Source: Limosilactobacillus kribbianus
GTDB taxonomy: Bacteria > Bacillota > Bacilli > Lactobacillales > Lactobacillaceae
Reading direction: 5' to 3'
NCBI RefSeq assembly: GCF_026413145.1
Contig: NZ_JAOVYZ010000006.1
Coordinates: 1-60,874, forward strand
Length of the DNA stretch: 60,874 nt
Position 1 is the first letter of the stretch, and each line of letters opens with the position of its first letter. The position numbers and the translations under genes were made by a program. This document shows positions 1 to 8,245 of this stretch, one piece after another. The notes beneath the pieces were generated by a model that was given only the letters and a program-made list of their open reading frames with translations, did no database searches and was not told the origin of the DNA.

Positions 1-99
1 GTTCAAATCAATTGGTATCTGAATTCCCGGCCACTTAAATGTCTTAACTGGCGCACACCAATCGAGATCTTCCTGCTTAATTTACGTCATTAAATTCGT

Positions 100-717
100 T
101 CAAGTTATTTCTTGCAATCTGCCTTTCTTTAAAGTATTTTTAGCATCATTAAGTGCTGTTGTTTTATTTTGCAAATTGTCATTTGCTTGGTTGAAAGCAG
201 CCTGTGCCTTTTCCTTTGTAACTTGCTTAGCTTTGAGATCGGCATTTGCTTGAGCCAAACTATTATTAGCAGTCTTTTGTGCTGCTTGATCGTTTTTAAC
301 GGCTTGAGCAGCAGAATCAATGTCCGCCTTAGAAGGAGCGGCCTGTTGTGCCTTCGTAGCACTGTCGAGGTTGCTCTGCGCACTCGTAACGGCTTGTTGG
401 GCCTGGGTGTTAGCAGCACTGGCCTGGTTAGCGACTTGTTGGGCATCGCTAACAGTCTTGTTTTGCGTCGTGACGGCTTGCTGGGCCTTGTCGGCGTTGG
501 CCTGGGCGCTCTGCAAGTTGGCCGTTTGGGTGGTAACTTCCTGTTGAGCATTCTGAATGTCAGTAGCGGTGTTAGCAGTCGTTGCCACTACCGGAGTCGC
601 ATTGGTCGTGTCGGCGTGGACGTTTTGCTGCGTTGCCACAATTCCCAGTGTTGTTACCGCGAGCGTTGCGACCAGCCAGTTTTTACCGGCCTTGTAAAGC
701 TTTTTATGTTCCTTCAT
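100..717 (-). pseudogene. Truncated KxYKxGKxW-signal surface protein with coiled coil
   Basis: The start is preceded by a strong GGGAGG ribosome site. Residues 1-36 form a long signal peptide with the K-x-Y-K-x-G-K-x-W motif (KLYKAGKNW) and a hydrophobic core, with likely cleavage after VHA. This signal class belongs to large secreted, usually LPXTG-anchored adhesins of lactobacilli. The rest is an Ala/Gln/Asn-rich heptad-like region, probably a coiled-coil stalk. After residue ~197 the composition changes and the frame stops within a few codons (GRLQEIT), with no ligand-binding domain or anchor. Such proteins usually have many hundreds of residues, so I read this as a gene broken near the window edge by rearrangement or insertion. 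A secreted short form remains possible. Confidence 0.7.
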
Positions 718-904
718 TACAAAATCCTCCCTAAATGTTTTTTCGTGCCCTGGAAAATTTACATCGGGCAGTCAGCTGCATTTTAACACTAAAAGAATTG
801 CTTGAGATGGCTTTTTCAGCGAAGAGTCTGCAACTTTCAGCTTCTGGTAATGAATTAAATAATAATTGGCTAGGGTGTATCCTTATAGATAAGGAAGTGA
901 TCGA

Positions 905-1414
905 ATGATTTTACTGAGTGCCTGCCTCGCGGGTTTTAATGTTCGCTACGACGGCGGCAACGCCAGAAACGATTTAGCGGCGCAATTAGTGGCCCTAGGT
1001 CAAGCCGTCACAATTTGTCCCGAGGTGATGGGTGGTATGAGGACGCCCCGTGAACCCGCCGAAATTCAGGATGGCAATGGTGGGGATGTTATCGTCGGTC
1101 GGGCCCGGGTGGTCAATCGCCGTGGCGTGGACGTGACCAAGCAATATCTCCAGGGCGCCCAGCTCGCCCTGGGGATTGCCCAGCGTTACCATGTCCAGGC
1201 AGCTTTCTTGAAGCAGAAGAGTCCGGCCTGTGGGACCCAGCTGATTTACGATGGGCATTTCTCCGGACACAAGATTGCCGGAATAGGAGTGGCGGCGGCC
1301 CTACTGCGGCAGCACGGTATCCAGGTCTTTGGCGATGAGGAGCTCAGCCGGGAGCGGGTCCGTCCATGGGTGGATTCGGCGGTTTGGCCATTGCTTCTGG
1401 AAAATGGTCGATAA
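905..1414 (+). CDS. DUF523 family protein (YbbK-like)
   Basis: A 169-residue protein of the DUF523 family. It shows the family signatures: N-terminal SACLAGFNVRYDGG, then CPEVMGGMRTPREPAEI, KQKSPACGTQLIYDG and a Gly/Ala-rich end (GIGVAAALL). Conserved cysteines in SACL, CPEV and PACG suggest a metal or Fe-S site, but the biochemical role of the family is not settled. The start follows the ribosome site AAGGAAG. It is a single gene in front of rapZ, separated from it by 64 bases that hold a promoter. Confidence 0.85.
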   Translation: MILLSACLAGFNVRYDGGNARNDLAAQLVALGQAVTICPEVMGGMRTPREPAEIQDGNGGDVIVGRARVVNRRGVDVTKQYLQGAQLALGIAQRYHVQAAFLKQKSPACGTQLIYDGHFSGHKIAGIGVAAALLRQHGIQVFGDEELSRERVRPWVDSAVWPLLLENGR

Positions 1415-1442
1415 AGACACACCCGGCTTGATGTGTTACAAT
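1414..1442 (+). promoter_or_regulatory. Putative promoter of the rapZ-yvcK-whiA operon
   Basis: AAGACA (1414-1419), 17-base spacer, TACAAT (1437-1442), placed 37 bases before the rapZ start. The -10 is good and the -35 weak. Confidence 0.4.
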
Positions 1443-1478
1443 ATTTGGGTAGTCCTGATAGAGAAGAGAGGAAAATAA

Positions 1479-2348
1479 ATGGCTGATTCTATGCAGGTAG
1501 TGATTATTACGGGGATGAGCGGGGCCGGCAAGACCGTGGCTGTCCACAGCTTTGAAGACCTCGGCTACTTCGTGATTGACAACATGCTACCAAACTTGGC
1601 GGAGAAATTCGTCGACGTAATTAAAGACTCGGGCGAATTCGACAAGGTCGCCATGGTGATGGATCTGCGTTCGCGAGGCTTCCACGAACAGGTTCTGCCG
1701 AGCCTATTGAAGCTGCGCCAGCGCAAAGACCTGAGCGTGCGGCTGCTGTTTTTAGACGCGGACAACGTCACCCTGATTTCCCGGTATAAGGAAACTCGGC
1801 GGGCGCACCCGTTGGCACCGCAGGGACGCTTGCTGGACGGGGTGGAGCTCGAACGCAAGCTGCTGACCGAATTAAAGAGCCGGGCCGACGTGATCATTGA
1901 CACCACCAAGTTGACGCCGCGCAACTTGAAGCTGCGGATCAACAAGCTCTTTGGCCACGGCGAGGGCAGCAATTTCTACATTGAAGTGATGTCCTTTGGC
2001 TTTAAGTATGGGTTGCCGCTGGACGCCGACATCGTGATGGACGTCCGTTTCTTGCCCAACCCGTTCTATATTCCAGAATTAAAGCACCAGACCGGTAATG
2101 ACAAGTCGGTCCAGGATTATGTGATGAAGAGCTCGATTGCCCAAGACTTTTACAAGCATCTGATCGCCCTGCTCAAGAGCGCCATGCCTGGCTATATTAA
2201 GGAAGGCAAAAGCAGCTTGACCGTTGCGATTGGTTGTACGGGGGGCCAGCACCGTTCCGTCACCATTGCCAACCGTTTGGCGGGGGATCTCAAGGGGGCC
2301 GGCTATCAGGTTAACCTGATTCACCGGGACGTGGACAAGGCAAAGTAG
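1479..2348 (+). CDS. rapZ: RNase adapter protein RapZ (YvcJ-type P-loop NTPase)
   Basis: A 289-residue nucleotide-binding protein of the RapZ/YvcJ family. A Walker A motif GMSGAGKT lies at residues 12-19, and the C-terminal domain carries the conserved IGCTGGQHRS signature. In E. coli RapZ controls GlmS synthesis through small RNAs and RNase E. In Gram-positive bacteria the homologue binds and hydrolyses nucleotides and is linked to cell-wall precursor and competence control. It is the first gene of the conserved rapZ-yvcK-whiA cluster, 15 bases ahead of yvcK. The ribosome site is AGAGAGGA; an internal Met at residue 5 is a possible alternative start. Confidence 0.96.
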   Translation: MADSMQVVIITGMSGAGKTVAVHSFEDLGYFVIDNMLPNLAEKFVDVIKDSGEFDKVAMVMDLRSRGFHEQVLPSLLKLRQRKDLSVRLLFLDADNVTLISRYKETRRAHPLAPQGRLLDGVELERKLLTELKSRADVIIDTTKLTPRNLKLRINKLFGHGEGSNFYIEVMSFGFKYGLPLDADIVMDVRFLPNPFYIPELKHQTGNDKSVQDYVMKSSIAQDFYKHLIALLKSAMPGYIKEGKSSLTVAIGCTGGQHRSVTIANRLAGDLKGAGYQVNLIHRDVDKAK

Positions 2349-2363
2349 GAAGGAAGAAGTTTA

Positions 2364-3350
2364 ATGTTTCGAAAACCAAAGATTGTTGTGATCGGCGGTG
2401 GAACCGGCCTGCCGGTCATCTTACGGGGCTTGCGTGACAAAGACGTTGACGTCACTGCCGTCGTCACGGTTGCCGATGACGGGGGATCTTCAGGAATTCT
2501 GCGTAACTACATCAACGTGGTGCCGCCTGGTGATATTCGAAACGGCCTGGTGGCCCTGTCCGAGCTGCCTAAGCTGGAGCTCGATGTCTTCCAGTACCGC
2601 TTTAACAGTAACGATCAATTCTTCGCGGGGCACGCGATCGGCAACCTAATCATCTCGGCCTTGTCGGAGATGCAGGGAGGAATTTTCACCGCCGTCCAGG
2701 ACCTCTCGGAGATGATGAAAATTCGCGGCCATATCTATCCGGTGGCCAACGAACCGCTGACGCTGAATGCCGAATTTATGGACGGGACCACCCTGAGCGG
2801 TGAGTCCGAGATCACGGCGGCCCACAAGCAGATTAAGCGGGTCTGGGTGACCCCAACCCACGATGGGGATGGGCACACCACCAAGCCGGTTCCAGAAGTG
2901 ATCCAGGCAATTAAGGAAGCCGACCAGATCGTCCTCGGGCCCGGAAGTCTCTTCACCAGCATCCTGCCGAACCTGATGATCAAGGAGGTCGGCCAGGCCG
3001 TCTGCGAGAGCAAGGCCGAGGTCGTCTACATCTGCAACATCATGACGCAGAAGGGCGAGACCGACCACTTTACCGACGCCGATCACGTCCGGGTGCTCAA
3101 CCAGCACCTCGGTCACAACTTTATCGATACGGTCCTGGTCAACATCCGACCGGTACCGAAAAACTACATTGATTTTCAGGAATGGAACGAAATTTCTCAG
3201 CCGGTTGGCCATGATTTCCAGGGCTTACGGGACCAAGGCTGCCGGGTGATTAGTTCCAACTTCCTGCGCCTCAAAGATAACGGGGCCTTTCACGATCGCG
3301 ATCTGGTGGTGGCGGAGCTGATTAACCGTCTGCATCAGGTCCATGACTAG
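2364..3350 (+). CDS. yvcK: YvcK/CofD-like gluconeogenesis factor
   Basis: A 328-residue member of the CofD-like family. The Rossmann start [18 protein letters not shown] is at residues 6-23, followed by VADDGGSSG, which binds UDP-sugars in characterised YvcK proteins. YvcK is needed for normal cell shape on gluconeogenic carbon sources and acts in peptidoglycan synthesis, not in F420 synthesis. It sits between rapZ and whiA with short spacers (15 and 11 bases), so all three are probably one transcript. The ribosome site is GGAAGGAAG. Full length for the family. Confidence 0.95.
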   Translation: MFRKPKIVVIGGGTGLPVILRGLRDKDVDVTAVVTVADDGGSSGILRNYINVVPPGDIRNGLVALSELPKLELDVFQYRFNSNDQFFAGHAIGNLIISALSEMQGGIFTAVQDLSEMMKIRGHIYPVANEPLTLNAEFMDGTTLSGESEITAAHKQIKRVWVTPTHDGDGHTTKPVPEVIQAIKEADQIVLGPGSLFTSILPNLMIKEVGQAVCESKAEVVYICNIMTQKGETDHFTDADHVRVLNQHLGHNFIDTVLVNIRPVPKNYIDFQEWNEISQPVGHDFQGLRDQGCRVISSNFLRLKDNGAFHDRDLVVAELINRLHQVHD

Positions 3351-3361
3351 GAGGGATTTTT

Positions 3362-4300
3362 GTGTCGTACGCGAGTGATGTCAAAAAGGAATTAACCGCC
3401 ATCAAAGTTCACCAGGATAATGCCAAGGCGGAACTGATGGCTCTGATCCGGATGAACGGGAGCATTGGCCTGGGTCAGGGGGGGCTGGTCCTCAACATCC
3501 AAACCGAAAACCCGGCCATTGCCCGCCGGATCTATTCCCTGCTCAAGGAGTTCTACCACGTCGAGAGTGAAATCGTAGTGCGGCGCAAGATGAAGCTGAA
3601 GAAGAACAACCAGTACATCGTTCGGCTGCGTAATTCGGCCCAGCACGTCCTCGACGACCTGGGAATTTTGCAGAACCTTCAGATCAAGGAGCGGGTGCCG
3701 CTGGAACTGCTAAAAGATGAGTGGATGGTCCGCTCTTACCTGCGAGGGGCCTTCTTGGCCGGTGGTTCGGTTAACAATCCAGAAACGTCACGCTACCATC
3801 TCGAGATCTATTCCTTATACGAGGAACACAACGAGATGATTGCCCAGATGATGAATAAGTTCGGCCTCAACGCCCAGACGACGGCTCGGCGCAGCGGCTT
3901 CATCGTCTACTTGAAGGAGGCCGAGAAGATTGCTGACTTCATGTCGCTGATCGGGGCGACGAATTCGATGCTTCAGTTTGAAAACGTCCGAATCGTTCGC
4001 GACATGCGCAATTCGGTCAATCGGCTGGTCAACTGCGAGAACGCCAACATGAATAAGATCGCCAACGCCTCGACCCGGCAGATTGAAAACATCCGTCTGA
4101 TTGAATCACGGGTCGGCCTGCAAAGCCTGCCCGACAAGCTGCGGGAAATCGCCGAGACGCGGCTGGCCCACCAGGAGGTCAGTCTCAAGGAACTCGGTGA
4201 GCTGGTTCCGGGAGGGCCAATCTCAAAGTCGGGGGTTAACCACCGCCTGCGCAAGCTCAACGCCTATGCTGACGAGCTGCGGATGGGCAAAGCTGAATAA
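3362..4300 (+). CDS. whiA: WhiA DNA-binding protein
   Basis: A 312-residue WhiA protein, starting with GTG after an AGGAGGG ribosome site. The N-terminal two-thirds resembles a degenerate LAGLIDADG homing-endonuclease fold ([17 protein letters not shown] near residue 125). The C-terminal region (residues ~215-310) is the sporulation-regulator helix-turn-helix, with [16 protein letters not shown] and [17 protein letters not shown]. WhiA affects cell division and chromosome segregation in Firmicutes. Last gene of the rapZ operon, closed by a strong terminator. Confidence 0.96.
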   Translation: MSYASDVKKELTAIKVHQDNAKAELMALIRMNGSIGLGQGGLVLNIQTENPAIARRIYSLLKEFYHVESEIVVRRKMKLKKNNQYIVRLRNSAQHVLDDLGILQNLQIKERVPLELLKDEWMVRSYLRGAFLAGGSVNNPETSRYHLEIYSLYEEHNEMIAQMMNKFGLNAQTTARRSGFIVYLKEAEKIADFMSLIGATNSMLQFENVRIVRDMRNSVNRLVNCENANMNKIANASTRQIENIRLIESRVGLQSLPDKLREIAETRLAHQEVSLKELGELVPGGPISKSGVNHRLRKLNAYADELRMGKAE

Positions 4301-4303
4301 ACT

Positions 4304-4339
4304 AAAAAAGGTGCAACCGTTGCTGGCTGCACCTTTTTT
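4304..4339 (+). terminator. Terminator of the rapZ-yvcK-whiA operon
   Basis: GGTGCA...TGCACC stem preceded by A residues and followed by a T run. Confidence 0.85.
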
Positions 4340-4344
4340 GATAG

Positions 4345-4384
4345 AAAAAAGCGTTTCGACCCAACGAGGAATTGAAACGCTTTT
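4345..4384 (-). terminator. Terminator of clpP
   Basis: Stem AAGCGTTTC / GAAACGCTT with A and T tracts on the two sides; it works on the minus strand for clpP and lies back to back with the whiA terminator. Confidence 0.8.
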
Positions 4385-4393
4385 CATTTATGA

Positions 4394-4987
4394 TTACTTC
4401 AGCTTGGAGTTGTTTTCCATTACTCCGTCAAGCAGGCCGTAATCAACGGCTTCTTGAGCGGTGAAGTAGTGGTCACGCTCCGTATCGTGCTGAATCTGCT
4501 CCAGGGATTGCCCAGAATTCTTGGCAAGGATGCCGTTCAGCATCTTCCGCGTCTTCAGGATTTCCGTGGCAGCAATTTCAATTTCGGTTTGCTGACCCTG
4601 AGCACCACCAGATGGCTGGTGAATCAGAACCTGAGAGTGTGGCAGACCGAACCGCTTGCCCTTGGTACCGGATGATACCAGGACACTGGCCATTGATGCT
4701 GCCATCCCGATCACGATCGTCTGCACGTCGGACTTGATGAAGTTCATCGTGTCGTAGATCGCCATCCCAGAGGTAACAACACCACCAGGAGAGTTAATGT
4801 ATAAGTAAATGTCTTTGGTTGAGTCTTGCGCATCCAAGAATAACAGTTGCGCAACAATGGAATTAGCCATGTCGTCATTGATCGGACCAGAAAGCATGAT
4901 GATCCGGTCCTTCAGAAGCCGTGAGTAAATGTCGTAAGCACGTTCGCCACGTGATGACTGCTCGACGACTGTTGGAACTAAGTTCAT
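4394..4987 (-). CDS. clpP: ATP-dependent Clp protease proteolytic subunit ClpP
   Basis: A 197-residue ClpP serine protease subunit. The catalytic Ser lies in GMAASMASV (Ser98), the His in [16 protein letters not shown] (His123), and the Asp in the C-terminal part. It forms double heptamer rings that degrade proteins unfolded by ClpX, ClpC or ClpE. It is transcribed alone, opposite to whiA. A sigma-A promoter overlapped by a perfect CtsR heptad repeat lies upstream, so it should be induced by heat and protein-folding stress. The ribosome site is AGGAGG. Confidence 0.98.
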   Translation of the reverse strand: MNLVPTVVEQSSRGERAYDIYSRLLKDRIIMLSGPINDDMANSIVAQLLFLDAQDSTKDIYLYINSPGGVVTSGMAIYDTMNFIKSDVQTIVIGMAASMASVLVSSGTKGKRFGLPHSQVLIHQPSGGAQGQQTEIEIAATEILKTRKMLNGILAKNSGQSLEQIQHDTERDHYFTAQEAVDYGLLDGVMENNSKLK

Positions 4988-5046
4988 AGTGTGGCCTCCT
5001 TACTTAAATTAGCACACGCTAGCTGGTATTGCTAACGGATATTAAT

Positions 5047-5076
5047 ACTATAACCGATTGGTCAAAAAAGGTCAAA
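5047..5076 (-). promoter_or_regulatory. clpP promoter with CtsR operator
   Basis: On the minus strand TTGACC (5070-5075), 17-base spacer and TATAGT (5047-5052) form the promoter. The CtsR box GGTCAAAAAAGGTCAAA (5060-5076, plus strand) matches the consensus RGTCAAANANRGTCAAA perfectly and covers the -35 and part of the spacer. Confidence 0.9.
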
Positions 5077-5099
5077 TGATTTATTCTTTTATTTTAGAT

Positions 5100-5217
5100 A
5101 AAAAGGGAGTGGGACAGAACTCGCCTGCGAGTTCGTCTTCCCACCCCCGCGAGGCTGGCTAGGCGTCCTGGACGTTGATTTATCAACGTTCAGGATCCAG
5201 CCAGCTACCGCGCTGTA
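5100..5217. repeat. Structured intergenic element with two hairpins
   Basis: The stretch holds two strong stem-loops: GGGACAGAACTCG with CGAGTTC and a following TTCCCAC (about 5110-5144), and GGCTGGCT...AGCCAGC (about 5153-5214), whose inner arms include AACGTTGATTTATCAACGTT. No coding frame is seen. It resembles the dispersed non-coding repeats that recur between genes in lactobacilli, but only one copy is in this window, so the repeat status is an inference. Confidence 0.45.
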
Positions 5218-5240
5218 GCATTTATAGCCATATAACAGCA

Positions 5241-5268
5241 AAGAGACTGGGTTAATTCCCAGCCTCTT
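5241..5268 (-). terminator. Terminator of the 38-residue gene
   Basis: AAGAGGCTGGG / CCCAGTCTCTT stem on the minus strand, 25 bases after the stop of the small gene; only a short T tract follows. Confidence 0.6.
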
Positions 5269-5293
5269 GAGTAAATGTTCTAATTAAATTAGT

Positions 5294-5410
5294 TTACTTT
5301 TCGTTCAGGTTTTCGGCGAGCATGTCAAGCTCAGCGGCAGCGCTTTGTTGGTCCAGTTCCTTCCAATCAGCAGCGGTCTTGAATACGTTTAACTTACTAG
5401 TGTCTTCCAT
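5294..5410 (-). CDS. Small acidic protein, 38 residues, unknown
   Basis: The frame begins ATGGAAGAC with a perfect GGAGG ribosome site seven bases before it, and ends TAA. The product (MEDTSKLNVFKTAADWKEL... ending LAENLNEK) is acidic and probably helical, with no membrane segment. I do not recognise the family. Support for a real gene is the strong ribosome site, a promoter with a 17-base spacer, and a terminator close behind. The -10 region overlaps a 16-base near-palindrome, so it may be under repressor control. Confidence 0.6.
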   Translation of the reverse strand: MEDTSKLNVFKTAADWKELDQQSAAAELDMLAENLNEK

Positions 5411-5479
5411 GATAAATACCTCCGATAAATTTTAGTTAGCTTTATTTGATAAATTAATTAATAGCCCCTTAAGAACACT

Positions 5480-5511
5480 TATACTGTACCGTATATTGGT
5501 CTGATTTGCAA
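5480..5511 (-). promoter_or_regulatory. Promoter and dyad operator of the 38-residue gene
   Basis: Minus strand: TTGCAA (5506-5511), 17 bases, TACAGT (5483-5488). The near-palindrome TATACTGTACCGTATA (5480-5495, one mismatch) covers the -10, as expected for a repressor operator. The regulator is not identified. Confidence 0.5.
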
Positions 5512-5691
5512 GCGCCGATTTAACAATCTTTGTAAAGGGTTTTCATAAATTGGTCTAGTCAAGCTTCCTGAAGATACGACTAGAGTGATTGGGAACGTTT
5601 ATCAATTTTAGTAAAAGAGTAAAAACTTTTTGATTTTTTATGTGCGTGAAGAATGGTCAATTAAAATCGGTAAGTGAAATTTGGCCAAGAC

Positions 5692-5720
5692 TTGCTTTTT
5701 GGGACGGGGCCCGGTATAAT
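5692..5720 (+). promoter_or_regulatory. Promoter of the 43-residue basic protein gene
   Basis: TTGCTT (5692-5697), 17-base spacer, perfect TATAAT (5715-5720), about 50 bases before the start codon. Confidence 0.75.
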
Positions 5721-5768
5721 TGGAACGTTAATTATTTTACGTTTGATATTAAAGGAGGCATATAACTC

Positions 5769-5900
5769 ATGCGTAAAGCACACCCATACGGCGTACAAGG
5801 CCGTCGCCCAGTTGCTCCTAAGTACAAGCGAGCATTAAAAGAAAAGAAGATCGAAGCTATTCGTAAGTGGGCTAAGGAAAAGCCAGCTGACGAAAAGTAA
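5769..5900 (+). CDS. Small basic protein, 43 residues, unknown
   Basis: The frame starts ATGCGTAAAGCACAC after an AAAGGAGG ribosome site and ends in TAA at 5898-5900. The product (MRKAHPYGVQGRRPVAPKYK...) is rich in Lys and Arg, with a flexible Pro/Gly start and a helical, strongly charged second half (EKKIEAIRKWAKEKPADEK). It could bind nucleic acid or ribosomes, but I do not recognise the family. It has its own good promoter, frequent-use codons and a terminator, which together point to a well-expressed gene. Confidence 0.7.
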   Translation: MRKAHPYGVQGRRPVAPKYKRALKEKKIEAIRKWAKEKPADEK

Positions 5901-5910
5901 TTCGTTAATA

Positions 5911-5948
5911 TGGAGAGCTATCAGCAATTGCTTGGTAGTTCTCTTTTT
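5911..5948 (+). terminator. Terminator of the 43-residue gene
   Basis: GAGAGCTATCA...TTGGTAGTTCTC stem followed by TTTTTT. Confidence 0.75.
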
Positions 5949-5979
5949 TCTTTCATTAAAATGGAATGGGGTGCGTGCA

Positions 5980-6525
5980 ATGGAAAGCTTGATGAAGCGG
6001 GCAACGATTTGGTCAGGAATTGGCCTACTCACGCTGACGATTCTCTACCTGATCTTTTTACAGAAGGTTTTGCTCGGGCTCACGCTTACCTTTTTGGTAA
6101 CCTTTTATCAGCTGGGGATGCGGCTCTTCGTGGGCAACGTGATCGAACCGCGGCTGAAGCTTGGCCAAGATTGGTGCTGGTTCAAGGTGAGCGCGGGCGA
6201 GCAGCGCCCTTACCGACTGCTGAAGGTAAAAAAGTGGAAAAACTATTTGCCAACCTATTCGCCAGAAAAGTATGACCTGCGCCGGCATTCGCTGTCCCAG
6301 CTTGTCCAGACGATGGTCGCCGCCGAGTTTGATCACGAATTGATGTTTGCCTTGACCTATCTGCCACTCGTCCTGATTGTGCCCTTTGGCGATCCGGCGA
6401 TTTTTGTCAGCACGTCCGTTATCGTGAGCCTGGTTGAGCTGCCGTTCATTATTCTCCAGCGCTATAATCGTACGCGCCTACAGAAGCTTCTTCGTCGGCG
6501 AGAGGGACGTCAGCGTATGAAATGA
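5980..6525 (+). CDS. CrtO-like membrane protein
   Basis: About 181 residues. It has two N-terminal membrane helices (residues ~8-50), the motif KVKKWKNYLP, a conserved E-F-D-H segment (VAAEFDHELM), a second hydrophobic block and the end LQRYNRTRLQKL. This arrangement resembles the glycosyl-diaponeurosporenoate acyltransferase (CrtO) family, whose true substrate outside staphylococci is unknown. No carotenoid genes are nearby, so I name only the family. I chose the ATG at 5980 because GGAATGGGG lies 8 bases before it; the upstream part of the frame overlaps a terminator. Confidence 0.65.
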   Translation: MESLMKRATIWSGIGLLTLTILYLIFLQKVLLGLTLTFLVTFYQLGMRLFVGNVIEPRLKLGQDWCWFKVSAGEQRPYRLLKVKKWKNYLPTYSPEKYDLRRHSLSQLVQTMVAAEFDHELMFALTYLPLVLIVPFGDPAIFVSTSVIVSLVELPFIILQRYNRTRLQKLLRRREGRQRMK

Positions 6526-6530
6526 AAATC

Positions 6531-6572
6531 AAAAAACGCAAAGGCCAAGTTCTCACCGGTCTTTGCGTTTTT
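6531..6572. terminator. Bidirectional terminator between CrtO-like gene and butA
   Basis: AAAAAACGCAAAG...CTTTGCGTTTTT; A and T tracts on both sides let it serve both convergent genes. Confidence 0.85.
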
Positions 6573-6581
6573 GAAATCTGA

Positions 6582-7346
6582 TTATTTGTAAATTAAGCCG
6601 CCATCAACCACAATCGCCTGACCATTTACGTAGTTGGCCTTGTCGCTGGTGAGGAATGAAACCACGTTAGCGATATCTTCCGGCTGGGCAGGACGCCGCA
6701 GAGCTACCTCGGCGCTCTTTTGCTTTGCTAACTCATCTGGCGAGATATGAAGCTGCTGGCTGTAGTTCTTTACGATCTGCTTCATCATCGGCGTCATTGT
6801 GTAACCTGGGCAATAGCAATTCGTGGTGATGCCGTACTTGCCGAATTCACGGGCCGCAGCTTGGGTCAGCGAACGGACAGCAAACTTGGTTGCGGAATAA
6901 CCGCCATGGTTTGGTGAAACTTTGTAGCCACCGACCGATGAGGCGTTGATGATCTTGCCGGGGGTCCCTTGCTTGATGTACTGCGTGGCAGCGGCTTGGA
7001 TGCCGAAGAGGACGCCCTTGATGTTAACGGCAATCAACTGGTCGAATTCTTCCTCTGTCATTTTAAGCAGCGGGTATTCTTTTGAAATCCCAGCGTTATT
7101 GATCATCACATCCAGTTGGCCAAACTCATTAACGGTTTGGCTAACCAGACTATCGACATCTTCCTTTTGTGAAACGTCTGCTTGAAAGGCCTTAACCTGG
7201 TTGTTAGCAAACTGGGCAGCGAATTGCTGGGCATTTGCCAAATTGTAGTCGCCAATTGCAACCTGGAAACCGTCTGCAACTAACTGATGAACGATCGAAG
7301 CTCCGATTCCCTTGGCACCACCGGTAACGATTGCAACTTTCTTCAT
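6582..7346 (-). CDS. butA: Diacetyl/acetoin reductase, short-chain dehydrogenase
   Basis: A 254-residue short-chain dehydrogenase. The NAD(P)-binding TGGAKGIG motif is at residues 8-15, NNAG follows near residue 87, and the catalytic pair is in YSATK near residue 152. The length, the start KKVAIVTGGAKGIG and the end NYVNGQAIVVDGGLIYK fit meso-2,3-butanediol/acetoin dehydrogenases, which reduce diacetyl and acetoin with NADH as an electron sink. It follows a TetR-family gene on the same strand by 87 bases, so that regulator may control it. Other SDR substrates cannot be excluded. Confidence 0.82.
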   Translation of the reverse strand: MKKVAIVTGGAKGIGASIVHQLVADGFQVAIGDYNLANAQQFAAQFANNQVKAFQADVSQKEDVDSLVSQTVNEFGQLDVMINNAGISKEYPLLKMTEEEFDQLIAVNIKGVLFGIQAAATQYIKQGTPGKIINASSVGGYKVSPNHGGYSATKFAVRSLTQAAAREFGKYGITTNCYCPGYTMTPMMKQIVKNYSQQLHISPDELAKQKSAEVALRRPAQPEDIANVVSFLTSDKANYVNGQAIVVDGGLIYK

Positions 7347-7433
7347 TATGAATCATCCCTTCATTCTTTGATGACTCAATCATAATGAAAGAATCCAAGG
7401 AAGGCGTTACAATGCAAAGCCTAACTGTAATCC

Positions 7434-8000
7434 TTAAAGAGCAGCAATGATCCTGCCGAGCTGGCGATCGTAGTGATCCGCCTGGTCAAGGGTAATTGGA
7501 ATATTGTTAGCAAGGGTATAGGTGAAGACCGTGATCAGATAACTGGCAATAATTTCGAGGTCCAAATCAGAAAAATAGTGTTCGCGGAAATAATGATACT
7601 TGATACTGACTTTGTACTTGTGAATAAAGGTGGGGGAGGGGTTAGTAACCAAAAACGCCTTAAAGGTTTCACGATTGGCCTGCAAGAAATTCCGCATTGC
7701 CTTTAAGTAGTGGGGATAGGAAGGATTAGCAAAGTCAAAGAATTTGAGTTGATAGCTTACGTGAAGCAAGTCGGCAACGAAATTACTCTCCAAGACCTCC
7801 TTAATCTCCCACGTGTTGCTAAAATAGCGATAGAAAGTCGGGCGGGAGATCTGTGCGTGCCGGCAAATTGCGGTAATCGAAATGTGTTCAAAATCCATTC
7901 GTTGGTATAAGTAAAGAAAAGCCTTGCTGATGGCCTGTTCAGTTGAGTTAAGGGAAACAGCATGACAGAGCTGGGATTGGTAAGGATTATTCATCGCCAT
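7434..8000 (-). CDS. TetR/AcrR family transcriptional regulator
   Basis: 188 residues. The N-terminal helix-turn-helix spans residues ~20-66 (ISITAICRHAQISRPTFYRYFSN), the usual TetR recognition pattern ending in TFYRYF. The C-terminal part is the variable ligand domain. The start follows a GGAGG site seven bases upstream; a Met at residue 3 is an alternative. It is directly upstream of butA on the same strand and is the obvious candidate regulator of it. Confidence 0.85.
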   Translation of the reverse strand: MAMNNPYQSQLCHAVSLNSTEQAISKAFLYLYQRMDFEHISITAICRHAQISRPTFYRYFSNTWEIKEVLESNFVADLLHVSYQLKFFDFANPSYPHYLKAMRNFLQANRETFKAFLVTNPSPTFIHKYKVSIKYHYFREHYFSDLDLEIIASYLITVFTYTLANNIPITLDQADHYDRQLGRIIAAL

Positions 8001-8034
8001 GAAATGCCTCCTAATGCTTAATACTTACAAAATA

Positions 8035-8072
8035 AAACAGGGTGCCGGACAAAAAGTCACAGCACCCTGTTA
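8035..8072 (-). terminator. Terminator after tRNA-Arg
   Basis: Perfect stem CAGGGTGC / GCACCCTG with a following T-rich stretch on the minus strand. Confidence 0.75.
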
Positions 8073-8081
8073 AATAAAAAA

Positions 8082-8153
8082 TGCGCCCCCCGGGAGTCGA
8101 ACCCGGATCTCGAGAACCGGAATCTCACGTGCGATCCATTACACTAAGGGCGC
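8082..8153 (-). tRNA. tRNA-Arg (anticodon CCG)
   Basis: A 72-base cloverleaf on the minus strand. The acceptor stem pairs GCGCCCT with GGGGCGC plus discriminator A. The anticodon loop TTCCGGT gives CCG, reading the Arg codon CGG. The T arm is CCGGG-TTCGACT-CCCGG. CCA is not encoded. A promoter (8194-8222) and a terminator bracket it as a single-gene transcript. Confidence 0.95.
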
Positions 8154-8193
8154 AAAGTTAAGTTGTATTGCGTTGAACCAATCAACGTCTATT

Positions 8194-8222
8194 ATAATAT
8201 CTCAATTCTTTTTCCAATGCAA
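8194..8222 (-). promoter_or_regulatory. Promoter of tRNA-Arg
   Basis: Minus strand TTGCAT (8217-8222), 17 bases, TATTAT (8194-8199), about 40 bases before the tRNA. Confidence 0.7.
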
Positions 8223-8245
8223 CCATTATTTGAACTTTTTAATCA

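Noticed and set aside
169-786. A 205-codon frame on the plus strand opposite the surface protein
   Set aside because: It mirrors the low-complexity repeat codons of the adhesin, has no ribosome site and gives a Leu/Ser/Arg-rich product without a family.
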